Shown here: positions 1-14,900 of the stretch, one piece after another
Numbering within the stretch: the first letter of the stretch is position 1
Layout of the letters: every line of letters begins with the position of its first letter
Origin: Linepithema humile
Lineage: Eukaryota; Arthropoda; Insecta; Hymenoptera; Formicidae
Reading direction: 5' to 3'
Assembly: GCF_040581485.1 (NCBI RefSeq)
Contig: NC_090129.1
Span: 5,132,501-5,196,500, forward strand
Length of the DNA: 64,000 bases
Translations under genes and position numbers: made by a program
The notes under the pieces: model-generated
The model's database searches: none
Seen by the model: the letters and a program-made list of their open reading frames with translations, nothing else
Told to the model about the DNA's origin: nothing

Positions 1-1424
1 TTAAACTTTATATCTCGTTCCACATCCATACATTATTCGCGCGCACGAGGAGATCAACGTACCGCGTAAATTCTTTCTCTCTCTCTCTCTTTGGTTCGTC
101 GCGGCTCTCACTTGTTAGTCGCGAGAATGCCGCAGTTGCGTCAATCGTTTAATTGTTCTCCTCACCCCATTGAAGGGGTATATACATCTGTTCGTGGCGA
201 TTGCAATTTCGTCACACAAGCGCGTTTGCTCTTTGTACTTGTTCGTTTTTCCATTGACAGCCTATCAACTTTACAAAAAACGTGATAATCGTAGATTAGG
301 TTTTTCAAGCACGTGACCACGCACAAAGTAAATATTTATTAAAGTGACAAAAACTTGTTATGTAATTTTGACAGGTGCATGATGTATTGTACTTGATCAA
401 GTGAAAAAATTAATATATGCAAATGAATTCGTTAAAATTTTTACAAGTTATTTTCTTGTCATCATTTTTTCGAGTCTTCGTCTTTTCATAAGATAAATTA
501 TGGAAAGACGTTGCTTAACGATTGTTGTATTACCGAGATGTTACTGATGTGAGATTTAATTACAGCATTGAGAAGTGAAATAATGAATTCAAAATTAAAG
601 GCTTTGAGCTAGAAAAATTTTGGTGTTGCAATCAGATTGAATAATTTTAAGCAAATTTTGTGACTAAAAAATGTTATACATAAGAATTAAAAAAAATAAT
701 TATGATGATTGCATGTTAATTTTATTTCGCAAAGTTAACTTTTTTCCAAGAATCTGTTATATTTCTTGATTATGCATCTCGTTATTCGTATATGCACGTA
801 TGTGTGCCGTCGAAAGGACGCTGATTAACGTTCTGTTGAATTATTTATTTGCGGACGAGGTCGCAGAAGCAAGATATTTCACGATCGGGAAAAGGAAATT
901 ACAGTTACTATGTGATTTTCTTCTCCCGTTAAGCAATTTAATTCTGTATCAATTTAGGCCCCAATTATACACAATTGATCATGTGGTACTATGTGCAAGC
1001 TTAATTGATGAGTTTTGTGTTACATTATAGAGTAGCCATTTCAGAATAAATTTTTGTTTTATTTGCTGTTATTATTAAACTACGTAACATATAGTACTTT
1101 ATACGATTCATGAGAAAATAACAACCTATTATAGGAAACCATTTTAGAACTTACGAATCATTTATAAATTGAACGACTGTTATTACAATTATTTTGCAGA
1201 TATATAATTTCAAATTTGTTCACAACATTAAATTTATTAAATCACGATGATTCATATAGTCAAATTTTCTATTTTTGCATGCATTCGTTACTTCCTTCAA
1301 GGTAGTTTATATTTTATGATAATTCAATAATTATACATATTTTATTAGATTATTTATTCCTGCATTATTTTCAATTATTTTTGGTTGTCATGCAATTTAA
1401 AATATTTTTATATTTTAATTTTAT

Positions 1425-1594
1425 ATACCCGAAAAAAAATGATATTGGTCAGATATAAATATATATAATTAGTTATTAAAAAATCTAATAAATAACATAT
1501 GTAATTTTATATGATGATATAAAATATTATATGTTATCAGATCTTTTCATAACTAATTACATATATTTACATCTGACAATTTTTTCTCGGGTAT
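1425..1594. repeat. foldback MITE-like element
   Basis: The two halves are inverted copies. The left end begins ATACCCGAAAAAAAATG and the complement of the right end begins ATACCCGAGAAAAAATTG; the similarity then continues inward over roughly 75 bp, including GTCAGAT and TAATTAGTTAT. There is no coding potential. The structure fits a miniature inverted-repeat transposable element; the superfamily cannot be told without target-site analysis. Confidence 0.75.
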
Positions 1595-2387
1595 CTTTCT
1601 ATTTTAAAGTGCAATAATACTATTTAAAAACACTCCTTAATTATATATACACGTCAAATACAAAAAAATAATCGATTTTTAATCGATTAAGTATATGACA
1701 AAAACCTGAATTTAACAATAATTCATCGTAACCCAAAAACACGTAATTATTTTTTGAATACATTTATCATTTTAAACGGATTTCATAACCAATGTTATAA
1801 ACTATAATCATCCGTGTTAATACCATTTTTTGTCTAGTGAATGATCTATCTATAGCCCTACATACATGACGTCTCTTTAGTGTAGAATGAAAATAGATAC
1901 GTCGCCTCAGGCAATACGTTCTAAACATCTTTCTTTCGTAAGTAGATCCGTTTATCGTTCCAGCATCTGTTCTATATACGACGCAAAACTTTCAGATTGA
2001 GAAAGAAAGTGAAAGGCCGATAAAAAAACAAATCATATATTATCACATATTTTTATAAATATTTTGTAAAGAAAAGAATATTTAAGATGTTGTAATCAAA
2101 CAGTATTTGTGAATCATTTTGTTCATTATTTATATTAATTAATGTAACAAGCAAATGCTTGTAATTACATTAATTAACTCTACTTAATCTCCTAAACATA
2201 ATGCAATAATTAAAAAAAAAATGAATATAAAGAGAAAATTAAAATACATTTTAATTTAAAAAATAAGATACATTTTAATTAAAATATTTTTATTTGTAAG
2301 CAGTTATTTGCACACATAATCTGTGTTCCAAAGTGCAATTTATAGTGTCAGTTAATTCTGTGAAATTAGGTACTTCTTTTGGTTTCG

Positions 2388-2437
2388 CCAGCAATGAAAT
2401 GTAAAACGTTCACCAGCAATGAAATGTAAAACGTTCA
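2388..2437. repeat. 25-bp tandem duplication
   Basis: Two adjacent, apparently identical 25-bp copies starting CCAGCAATGAAATG (2388-2412 and 2413-2437). It is probably a recent slippage duplication in noncoding DNA. Confidence 0.85.
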
Positions 2438-3249
2438 ATTAAGCAGCTGCAAATGGTGTGAATTCTTGTCGTCGGGGTGTACCGTTGCGGTTTCTTGCGG
2501 TATTTTAGTTGGTGCGAGTAACTGTCACGGATTTTAAATTGATTTCATGGCCAGGTGAAACATACAATGCGATTTCTCAATTTTGTTACGTTATCACACC
2601 ATAATCGCGGATTGGCAATCGAACATTATCGATCATTACAATCGCGTTCAAATTTATGAAAAAAAAAAAAAAATAAAACACGAGTGAGCAACCAATAAGC
2701 TAATTAATGTGTAACATCGTGTAAACGATATCTTGTAAATCGATGCTCCGCTTAGGTTTCGCCAATGTCGAGCAGGCATGTATACACAAATTAATTATGC
2801 AATCAATTATAGCACGTAACGGATTATATCTAATTTGACTTTTATAACTTATATAATAAAATCAAACGTTGCGGATAGTTTGCGTAACAAATACAAAGTT
2901 TGATTTAATCTTCGTACCGCGCATCTTCCTTGTTCGCAATTTTGCGACTATTGTAGAGAAAATATAGTATAACAAATAGAGCAATGCATATTTACGCGAA
3001 TTAATCATATCTGAAAAATAATGTAAGCTAATTTGCGGGTAGACGAAATGGAAGATGATAGCAATAAACAAACTGTAATCGTTTAAGCTCAAATAAAATT
3101 GCATTATCGAATACTCTCAGAAATAGAATAATAATTTTGCATGATTTTACAAATTTATGTACGAATATTTATCTTTCAAAAGCACATGGTACCCTAGAAA
3201 TCGATTTTTAAAGAGATCTTTGATCAATGTCGTGTGCCGGAATGGTCCT

Positions 3250-4133
3250 GTCACGATGTTGTTACGCTCGAGAATAACCATAAGATGGTGAAGAAAGAAA
3301 GTATCCATTGTCGGATATATTTGCCGAGCACTTTCGGCGGCGCGTATTTCGGAGACCGGCGAGACACAATCGATGTCTCGAATCGAGGGCAGCAGCCCAT
3401 GCGGCTCGTTTAGAGAAAGGAAAGTAAGACACGGACGGGAGCGCTACGCCTCCTCCTTCGCCTCCTCCTTTTTCTTCACATCCGTCGCTAACTCCTCGCG
3501 GTTCTCGCTCACACCTGGCGAGCACATAACGTAAAGTAAAAGATAACTTTCCTCCACCTCTCTCGCTTCCTCTCGACTCTCCTTCCCCGTTCCCTGCCCC
3601 TTCTTGTTTCCTTTCTACGAGTCAGCACGAGGCTTTTAGGGAGCTTTCCACCACCAGGACGGTGCACACTCTGCGCTTCAGTAAAAAACTACGCGGCGCA
3701 CGAAGGTAGAATACGATCGCGGACACCACATTAAGGTAGTCGATCAGTGCGAGTCGCTCTAAGCAACCACCGGCGAACAGGACCAGTGGTGACCGACCGC
3801 TGCAAGCTAGCAAGTAGAAGCGGCTGGTCATTACACGAACACGGTTGAGAAAATCGGCAAGCGCGGTGGTGGTTACTTTAGCGGTTTCCCGAGCGCGTGC
3901 AAAGACATTCGCCGACAGAAATATCGCCGGCACCGTTTTGCCCGATTGTTCGTTGCTTGATTTTTTGCTCGTCGAGATTTTCGTATCGCATGTGTTGAAA
4001 AAGTGCACCGAAGTTCGCGTGCCAATTGACAATACCAACCCCCCGACGACAATCCTATCGTCATTTCTCATCGATTATAGATCATCGCGAACTCTCAGCA
4101 ACGTGGAGCGCGTGGTGGAAGAATGTATGACCG
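3250..4133 (+). promoter_or_regulatory. CpG-rich block, candidate promoter and first exon
   Basis: This block is clearly richer in G, C and CpG than its AT-rich surroundings. It ends in a consensus 5' splice site (CCG|gtgagt, donor at 4134). A noncoding first exon here could splice to the acceptor TTGCAG ending at 8887, just before the peroxidase ATG at 8903. That link is inference only. The open frames on both strands here (3622-4071 minus, 3845-4201 plus) look like by-products of base composition. Confidence 0.3.
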
Positions 4134-4456
4134 GTGAGTGTGATGTAACTGAAGCGCGGAATAAGGAATTTTCTATGCGATCGGCAAGTATTGCGCGCTA
4201 AGTTATCATAAATCAAGACTTATTTGTATTTGTATTAATTAAGTTGATCAGGTTATGTTAATTTTATTGAATTGATTAGAAAGTTCTTTCAAATTTTACG
4301 ATAAAAATTAAATGTGAAAATCTGAAGAAACTTTCTGATTAATCCAATATATGCTTAAATAAACATTAAAAACTGCTAGAGAATTAATTTATATTAAAAA
4401 TATTACAAGTGCGAACTAGGTCATATATTGCGTTAAAATAAGGGGAAAAAACCAGT

Positions 4457-4498
4457 TTACTATGTAGTAAGTTTTTACCGCGCAAAGCTACATAGTAA
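4457..4498. repeat. small inverted repeat
   Basis: TTACTATGTAG at 4457-4467 is matched by its complement CTACATAGTAA at 4488-4498, a perfect 11-bp stem around a 20-nt loop. Function unknown. Confidence 0.6.
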
Positions 4499-7400
4499 GA
4501 TACTGTTACTTTATACAAAGTGCAACGTATAATTAAATACCTTACATAAAAATTATGAAATATTTTTTAATTTCATCTTAATATACGTTATACTTTTTTG
4601 CCTTCTGAAATAAGTGGCTCAAGGATATACATTACAATGTCACGACTGTCGAAGTTGAGCATAACTAATCTCTTATCTTTGGTATCATATGCATCATAAA
4701 CTAAAAGAGAGAGTAATGTGACAGTGTTTAGAGAAGTTGGTTCTTGATTCTTTTTGATTCTAATAAATGAAACCAAATTTAAAAAAATATATATAATTGA
4801 TAAATATATATTTTTTAGATTTTCAGACCTTTTCAAGGTTGGATTTTTGATACGTTTTGCTTTTATTGAAAATAACGTTTTCGCGGCACATATAATAACT
4901 AATAAATCACTGTCATCATTCTCTATCAGATTTTCTAATCTCTCAAAACATCTTGAACGTGAGAAAGAAAAGTTTGAGGCTTCTCGAGAAAGACGAAAAA
5001 AATGATCGAGTAATTATGAGAACCGGGTCGGGGCGTGCAAATGAGGCGAAGTCTCGCAGAAAGTGTATGCGACTTTTTTCGTGTCTATCATCATCATACG
5101 CGCTGACGGCACTAAGAATGTGAATATTGGATGCGTGGTGAAAGGAGAATCTGCGCGATGCACCGCGAAAGTAATTTGTGCTTATTTTTGATCGGTCAGA
5201 TTCTTTCTCCGTCATTTATTACACGATGTATTTTGAGGAAATATATTACTATGTAAGACGACAGTGATATCAAGCAGAAGCTTTGGGCGCTGAATAAAGA
5301 TCAGATGGATGTTTCATAATTCAAAATCGATCTCGCAAATCTCATACTTTTACCCGCTTTCGAATCCTTTCACCGATGTAAGCTGGCAAATCATTTGATT
5401 TCTAATTGTTTAATAAAATACAGGACTGGACCTTACAGATATTCGAGTCGGTCGATCACTGTCCACCTACTTAATGACGATTATTGTATTTAACCGTGAC
5501 GCTGCAGCATCATGTAATCGGAGATGATGGGCAGTTGATTAGTGAGGCATGTAGCGAAAGCTCTCATTACGATCTTTCGACACGTTATTTCAAATGATAT
5601 CAATTTGTTAACCTAACCAGTTGCACAATATATCGCTTAAATCTTGAAGTAAGCGATATCATTTATTTTCATCGTTTTAAGTAAGTAATGTCAAATATTA
5701 TACAATAAATTAAATTTATTATGATATGCTCCATTTTTATTTAAATAAATTAATTGACTAATTAAAAAAATATATAGATAATATTTTTTAAATATTGCTT
5801 TTATTAGCAATCGATTCAATATATTTAATTTTGCTATATATATAATAATTATTACATTGAAAATAAATTAAACTCGATATAAGTATGCGCGCGTACAATA
5901 CCTATAATTTTCTTATGCCCATGTAACAGAAACCGCATGCAAGTAATTAAATTTAATAATGTAGCTCGTTTGCCATTAAAAAGAAATTAATGCGTATCCG
6001 TTTTTAAAAGGAAGATTATTTATGCAAGCACTTACATGTATTTGTTTGTACTTCAAACATTCTTCAGAGAATTATGATTAATGAATACAATATATATATA
6101 TTTTTATATACAAAAAAATGTTATATAACAGGGAAACATTTTTTACAATGTTTCGTGGCTGATTTTTTGACGGATTTTCACTTTTCGTGCGCTTTCTGAC
6201 CACTGTTTCGCACGCTCTCCGATCGGATTTCACGCGATTACGTACAAACTATCAATTCGAATTCACGTAATTCATCCGGGTAAGATTGATGTTTCCGTAA
6301 GAAGTCAATGAACAATAAATTAGTGTAGCACATGGCCAATGAGCCATGATGCATTCAATGATCACGAAAGCAATTTTTCCAATCTTTTGATTTCATAAAG
6401 TATTTACTCTCAAAGCCATAAAAAATTAATGGATTGTCATTTTATATTAAATACAATATAGAAATATGTATTATTTTCAAATAAAAACTTAGTTATCATA
6501 AAGTATATGAAATTTCAACATCATCGATAAATTATATATTTAAATTATTAATTCTATATCTAATTAGAATTATGTTGAGATAATGCGTATATTCATTTTA
6601 AAGTATCACGATATATGCTTTGTGACTGTAGGCAACAAGAAGGCAAATAAACAAAAATATACCTTAATTCGTATAAATTGTTATAGCAAGTGTGTAAAAA
6701 ATCATTATTGTAAACAGAAATTTTATCAATATCTCAAGTAAAAACACCGTGTCGACAAATTGTGACAGGTGCACGCCAAAGATGCAAGTTCTTATTGAAG
6801 CCGATTGATTAACTGTTACGATCTAAGATTACGAATACACAAGGACCGGTTTACCAGGTTACGTTGCATTTGTGAGCCGCGTGCGAAATGTTCGAGATGT
6901 TCAGAAAAAAAAGAGAATCCGGATCGCTTTAAGCGTCAATCGGCTCTTATCTAATCATTATGTGGAACGAAAGGCACTTTCTTCGTCAGCAAACTACAAG
7001 GCGAACGCGAATACCTGTCAGACGTTTCAAACGCGCCAATTTGGACCGCAAATTAACGTAATTTTAACGACAAGCGGCGGTGAATGGAGCGCAGATACAC
7101 AGCACAGTAATTAATCTTGAAATATACTTTACTAAAGAGTTCAAGGTGATGGAAACCCACCTTAATGCTATATATGTATAACAATTTTATTCTCTCGCAT
7201 CCTATTTTTATTCTTTCTTTTTTAATATGTGTATTAAAAATTTTCGAAATATAATTTTCTCAAATCATCTAAAGTGAATACAAATACTCAATATTTGCAA
7301 TTAATGTCCAAAAATGCAATGTATAAGATACAAAAATATATAAGTTATAAAAATAATTTATCAAACAAATTAGAAAAAAAAAAAAACTTTTTTTGCAAAA

Positions 7401-8902
7401 CTGACACAAAATAGCGCGATCCAGCACAATGGTTATTAGTAAGAACATGTACAAATATATGTACATGAAATATATTCATTATCAGATAATTGTCAGTTGC
7501 ACACATCATACAGACGCATTGCAGAGCATGAGAATATAAAATGTAGAACAGACTTTTCATGGACGGATAGAAGTAATCCGCTCTTTTGTACCAGGGTGAG
7601 AATAAATAACGATTACGGAATAATTTCGACTATTACAACTCGGTTTCTCCACTATGTCTCAGCATGTACTGAATACAGCATGTTTAAATAAGAACGCACG
7701 GTGCAAAAGATATTATCACGCAAGAAAGCGCCCAGGGAGTTCAAGAAATCTATCTTGATGAACTATCGCTGCATTTTGTGTGATCTACTATGATGTGCTA
7801 ACTAAAACTAACTTTCCCCGAAAGGAATGTAATTGTTATAAAAAATTGTTTTTTAAATTATTTTTTTCATGTTGGATTGCGTAATTGCGTTTAAATTTTA
7901 TCAAAAGATTATTTTAAATATAATAAAGTACTTTCCTTGAACAATAAGTATATTTTTCCTTATAAATTTTTATCATTTTATATAATAAAACGATAAAATA
8001 AAAGAGTGTTTTCAATAATTCATAATCTATTATGAACTACATTAGAAATATATCTGATCATATCACACATTTGACAATCGTATTGCTTTTATGCCAAGAT
8101 TGCAATTCCATCCAGGCTTGCAAGGCAACCTGGCCGGCAACACGAACACAAATGGACACATTAATCTGGTATCTAATCATCGTTCCAACAGATATCGGAG
8201 CGAATGTCCTAATTATTCGCATGCATTAGTAATAGTTACCAATATTCGCTATACCGTAATTATATCGTAATTAGAAAATATAATTATGCTAATAAGGCAA
8301 AGGATAATACATCACAAATATTTTTACTAATACCTATTTCATAGATATAGTTACATTTCTAATTTTTCTAACAATAATCGTAATATTTTTATCATCCTGT
8401 CTTCCTCTACTAATTTCAATTAAAAACGTAAACGTAACGTAAATGTAACGTAAACGTAACACGAAATCGTGAATGAATGTTACATTAACTCTGCAGAAGA
8501 TATGCGGAAAGCGTTGAAGCTTAATATGTAATTAACTACTTCAATTAACGATTGCATCAGTGATATGAAGCGTGATCCCGTCCGCTAACTTTGCATTCGC
8601 TTCTCACACATATTCAGTATTATTGTAACAATTTTTATAACAGCGTTATACAAAATAAAAAAAATTTCTAGGTAAAGAACGCTTTTACAATTTCAATATA
8701 ATAGTACTGTTATCTTTCACGAGCAGATTTCTAATCAATCAAATATAAAATATAAAATGTAATAAGCGCGAAGTCTACACGATTATCGTGATTTAAGACA
8801 ATATCAAGGTGAGCGGCCTTTTCCTCGAATGCGCCGCGATATTCTTCGACGTGAGAGAGATAATCGTTTGTACCGGAATGTTGCAGATTCGTGATAACGC
8901 GG

Positions 8903-11900
8903 ATGCGATCCGCGATAATCGGATTACTGCTGCTGTTGGTAACGGTGCACTGCAACGGCGGGTTGCAGTATCAACCTCTCGACTCTTATGTAAACGGAGA
9001 GGAGTGTGCCTTGATCCTGGACGGTCATGGAAGAACCAGCGTTTACGACTATACCTATAATTTACTTCGCGGATCGTTGTAAGTACCCGCATTAAGGCCG
9101 AATATGAACGCGCACAAAGATAGCGATCTTAATTTACCGAAAGCAAATGCAAAGGCAGACGTTGGACGTGTTTCTCCGAAATAACTGAAGTAAATTTCCG
9201 TAAAGTAAAATCTGCACCTGCGAATCTGCACATTCTACTATGCTTTCTATGCTACTTATAGTCAACTAGTGAACTCTATAGGACACTACACTTGCTTCTC
9301 TCATAGAAAATTAACCACTTCTTAATATTACTTAATTAATTAATTCAATAAATTTTGAAGTTTGCCTTTAAATTCTTAAATAATATAGAAAATATAAGAA
9401 TAATCTAATAATGAATGTTTTTTTTTTTTTAATGAAAATGAAACGTAAGTATAGAACAAAATTTGAATTTAAAAAAAAAGACAAAAATTTATCAAAGATA
9501 AAACTTATTGGATCTTTATTTAATCTATGGTTTAAAAAAAGTGCAATTGATTTAAGATAGTTTTTCTGTACGAGTGTTTGTCATTCTATCAACACATTAG
9601 AAATTTAATTACCTATTATATGTGGTTATTGATAGTCGCTAATCATTACTTAAGCGGGATTGCTTTTTATCGTACTACTCGATTAAGAAAATATCAATAA
9701 AAGCAAACAAAATCGTCGTATCGGCTAGACATGTATCCTAGGTTACATTGTAATAAACTAGGAAATGCACAATTATCGTCTCATTATGAGTCGCGTTTAC
9801 CAACTGCACCGAAGTGCGGTGCGCGCTTACGTAATAAAGTAAGTCCTAGCCTGGCATTCTAGAGGATTGGAGAAAGCGGGAACTTTAGCCGCGCAGCCAG
9901 GACTTTCACTATCATCCTGTTCCCGCAGGACTAGCGGATTCCAACTGCGACCTTACCGGTTCTACGTGCAATCACGCATACATTCTACGCGGATGTATTC
10001 GATGCATACCGTTCCGCATGCCCACGTAAGATCGGCTAGACCGGCGATTTGTGACAAACGTAAAAATTCTTCTCACCTCTCGGACTTTTAGCAGCGCCCG
10101 CTAGCGGACGGAATTGCGTTTGCAGTATTGAGCCGTAAATACGCGTCATGTAACGAGAGTAACGGCGCGCATTACCACGTTGCAGTAAACCACCTTCTGT
10201 CTCATTCATCGCCCCGTGTAGAGAATCGTATATTTACAGCGCGGAACGACAGCTATAATCTTTGCGTTCAGGCGCCTCCTGCGTGCTGAAACCCGTGATT
10301 AACTGCCGTTCCTTCGCACTGCTGAACTGACGAGATGATCGCGGTTCTCGTTCGTGTGCCCCCATAACCGAACCCCCATAACAACCCGTTCTTTAACAAC
10401 CGCGTTCGCCGGAGAATGCGGTTACGGTCGCGAATTTTTTACTGCATAAAAGAATTGAGAAAAGAGGAAATCCTCACGTTTGATAGCCGAAACCGAGAAG
10501 CCAACCTCATCTCTCGCGTTCACGTAATAGTGAATGTACTTCTGCTGAGATCGCGCGTAAGATCATAACGCGGTTTTTGCGGCAATTGCGAGACTCGACC
10601 TACCTATAAACGCAGTAGTTCGCGTATCCGAAAGTACGGACAGAACGGCAGTGACTGGTTGCTAATCGCACACAAACGCGATTAAATTCGCGTATGCACG
10701 GGAATCTTACCATCGCTAATTGAGGCCTTTTGAGGCGCGCCGCTAATGAAATACAAGAGGGGTCGATGTACGATAAAATCGCTTTAAAGTAGATTGCCAA
10801 AGATGTGATGACCGAAACGCGTGGTAACGGCCTCGCTGCAGCGAGGAGAGAACCAATTAGAACTACACGCCGAGTATATTATCGCCGTCCTTAATTCTAC
10901 ACAGATCATTGACGAGTGTTCCGTAACAACATAGCGACACGTGTTGCATTATTAAAAACTCAATCTTCGTCGTAATTGCGTTATTAAGAACTCAATCCTC
11001 GTCATAATAACGTCATTAAAGATACGATTCTTTGTACAGTGGCTTAAAAAATACTTAGAAGGATTTTTGCAGACTCTTTGATAAATATTGTTCTCTCAAT
11101 AAGATTATTAATGACATATTTGCCACCAAATGGATTTATAGATGTAAACGTGTGACCTTTGCATTTGTACATCTCATATGTATTAAGTTTATTTTAAAGT
11201 TGAAAAAATATTCATATTCTTATTTTAGCCTACTATTTTCAATATTATTAAAATAATCATTAAAATTTTAATTATTACTTGATCTTCTAGAAACTCTATA
11301 TAATTATAAATATAAATAAATTATAATTCTAAACACCTAACTTACCAAAATTTTTAAAAACATGCTATATGTTACTTTGTGGTTTCACGAATCGCATCAG
11401 GATTTAATGATTAGTCGGGTAATGGTCCAATAATCAAAAGTAAACATAGTGCAGCCTAGACACGCAAGTCGCGTGATCCGTACCGACCGTTTAGAATAGC
11501 CGACGTTGTAATGCCGTCCGATTAGCGATGTCACGCGCCTACTTCGAATAGAGGCATTCGGAATGTCAAGCAGGTGCCCGGGGACACGACATAACGAGAC
11601 GCCGAGTTCGCAATTGCATCGCGACGCAACGATACGGCCGATTTAGAGAGATCGAAATTGCGCGCGCTGTCGACTGTGAAAGCGATTCGCGTTAATGTTT
11701 CGAAAGGATCGTGGAGAACGGATTCGATGCGCGAAATGATGCGACCGCAAATATCTGGCAAAACAGTGGTAAACGCGATGCACGAGACGAACGAGTTACA
11801 ACGCATGCAGCGGCGAAGGGGCAGATTATTTTCGAGCACCGCCGATACCGCGTGCCGCGGTCGCGACAGCGCGATTATTAAACGCGGTATGTACTAAAGT

Positions 11901-14900
11901 ACGAGTATCGCGAGCACTGAAATGCAATTTATGTGTATTAAAAGAAGAGAAAAAAAAGTTTCCCCGGCTGGCGCAATCTACATTTATCACCGGGCGGCGA
12001 GAATGGGCTACAGCCGTCCACTCGGACCAGTTATGGTAAGCGCCTCAATGCACGACACCATTATAGAGCGCTTTCGTTATTATTACATCGCGATTGCGGC
12101 GTAAGTGATTGAGACACTCGACTGCAATTAGACGCAGGAAGCAGCCTCTCTCATCTTCCCGATTTTGTACTTTAAACACTCCACTGGTAATTCACGTTTT
12201 GCTCGGAGATTTTCAGAACATTTCTACCAGTCGTTCGAATAAACTTGAACGACTTTTTTCCCGCGAGTCGAAACTTTAAATAAATTGAACGAGCCCGTTA
12301 TGCTAAGTACTGCGATCAGTGAACGTTGTGTGAAGTATAATTGTACAGTTCTCGTTTTGAAAGGATACCTGAGTGGACATGTCACAATTTTACGTAGACG
12401 TACGTGATAAAAACAATAACATCTAATGATACCGAAATTATACGAATCATTTATTTTGCAATTCTGATGTAAATTAAATTTCAAAGAATTTGTTAAAATT
12501 GATATACTTATCGCGCGATATATCCATATCTCATTAAAGTTCATATAATTTAAAAACAAAATTTTTATCATCTTCAAAGTAAATATTAATTTTGTAGAAA
12601 ATGGATATTCTAATATGCGGATACTGAACGATTGATTCGTAATCAATACGAAAACAGAAGAACCAAAGGCGGAAGCTGCGGATCAAAATATCAATGCGAT
12701 GAGAAAAACGCGCAAGATTAGGGATCAACCTTCGTCGACAGCAGCCGCGAACCGCGTGTCAATGCCATTATATTTCGCGGCGAAAACAGGATATGAAAGT
12801 CTATTCACACGCGTTCATAAAAGAGCACGCGTAAGATATAGTTTCGGATTACTCTGACATAAAATATCTGCGCACGTGGATGCATGTTTGTCTGTCCATG
12901 TGCGTTACGCGTGTTCACGCGAGTAAATCCACGTCTCGCGCTTTCGAGTCGGCTTCTCACGAAAGTAGGCTGCAACGGTTAGGTAATTAACTCAGGTGGT
13001 GTCGAAGAAGGGAGAGAATGGGGCTGTAAATAATACTCGCACTCAAAGATCGAGCATGCATTAACTTTCATCCTTGTTCTTTCGCTGCCCGCAGCCCCAC
13101 CACGGGAGGGACTCAAACCTGCATCACGTACGACGCCGTAAATCATGCTTACATCGAGGCGAGGAAGCGCATCAGTGAGTATTAAATTTCATTTTTTAAA
13201 TATCGATTACGCGCTATCTGTATAATTTATCGTCAATTATGATCAACACGGTGCATCGTTCGCGTAACCAAACGTTCGTTTAAACGTTACGCACCGCTCT
13301 TTACGCACCGCTATATATCTTGTTCCCCGTGCCATTCACGTTTTGTAACTCACACGTAACCGCTCGTAGACGTCGCGCAGCCAAAGTCGGAGATGTGGCG
13401 ACCGGAGGACCTGGCGACGATCGGCGAGCTGCTTCTCGACATCACCGCGAATCTCGCGCAAACGTAAGTCTCCCTACGCGCAATCTCTCCCGACAAACTT
13501 TCCTGCCTAGGATCCTATCGCGGTTTTACCTCTTCCTGATTTTACTTTCTAATCATCGGTGCGAATTCAGATATGAACTGACTTACGACGAGGTCGACAA
13601 GAGTCTGCCGCTGATCGACACCTCGAAGACGCTGATTCGCGATGTCTGTCCCGCCTTCTTGAGCAACGTGGAATGCAGAGCGGGCAAGTATCGGCGGTAC
13701 GATGGTCTCTGCACGAATTTGCACAATCCAACATGGGGAGCCACTTTGTCGCCTTTCACAAGGTAACCCGTGATTTTTCCGTTTTTTCACAAGTTTTCCC
13801 CAATACGAAAGACACGACGCGAAAAAACCGTCCTGAAAACTTCCTTTTTATCCCTTGTAGATTGATAACCCCTCGATTCGCGGACGGTCTATCGGCGCCA
13901 AGAATATCTGTAACGGGTCGTGATCTACCATTATCACGAATCGTGTCGCGCACCATGCACCCGGACGAAGGTTACCACGATCACGCTGGTACAGTTATGG
14001 TGATTGCATGGGGACAGTTCATGGACCACGATTATACCCTGACCGCCACGCCTCTAGGTACTTTACATTCTAAGTCGTGATTTTAAACGTGTTTGCGAAG
14101 GATTCTTCTATTGTTGATAATTTTGACGTTCGCGCAATGCAATCTATTTTGATTATATATAATAAGAATATCTCGATATTAATCCCATTAATGCGATATA
14201 ACTGAACAACTCGATACACAGAAACTTGAATTTTACACATTTCACGTAGTGATATGCAGCACTATAAAAACGAAAATAAATGGGAGGTTATATATTTTTC
14301 TTAGAAGAAATATATGAATAATGAATTAGAGAAGATAAAGAAATCAATTACTGAAAAGGGCAAAAGAGAAAACAATAACAAAAAGTTTGAATGAAGTCTT
14401 TGTTGCCGGACCGATCAATGATTTATAATGATTAAAGTCCGGCTATTCAATCATGCAACTAGAATAGAAATTAGAAAGCGAGCCACAAACGTCGGTGGAC
14501 GGATTGCACAAGTTGCGTCAAAGCAACTGTATCGAGATATTTGATACTCTCGCGCGCGCATCGTAAACGCTCTCGCTAGTGTGGTTCTTCTACGTCGATT
14601 ATTTACCATATCGAAAGAAGGATAGCTACGAGAGAAAGCAAACGATCGTCGCTCGGATAAACCAATTACGTGTCCGTCCGTGACGTTTCCGAGCAGCGCT
14701 CTTCGGCCCGAGATCACTCGCCGCGAATCTGTCAATCAGAATTGGCGAGTCGCAAAGCTCGTAATCGCCATGAGAAATAGCTGCGACACGCCACGCCAAT
14801 TATTAGACTGTTCTCGGAAAAGAGAATGCAACCTTGTTACACGCCTCTCGTCAGCCGATCCCACGCGTATGTGTTTAGGAAAGGATAATTAATAGACGAT

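Larger units (their letters stand above)
1..8902. other. upstream noncoding DNA
   Basis: No open reading frame here looks like a real gene; the longest are short, lack recognisable motifs and often begin at non-ATG codons. The stretch is AT-rich, with a CT microsatellite near position 75-91, a foldback element at 1425-1594, a 25-bp duplication at 2388-2437 and a CpG-rich block at about 3250-4200. Part of it probably contains promoter and 5' untranslated sequence for the peroxidase gene that starts at 8903. Confidence 0.5.

Noticed and set aside
3622..4201. Open frames of 149 (minus) and 118 (plus) residues
   Set aside because: They overlap on opposite strands in a CpG-rich block, have no recognisable motifs, and do not connect to other exons.
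8420..8462. Repeated AACGTAA units upstream of the peroxidase
   Set aside because: Short low-complexity run with no clear function.
9867..10091. 74-residue frame in GC-rich intron sequence
   Set aside because: No splice signals or family motifs; it looks like chance coding in a GC-rich patch of the peroxidase intron.
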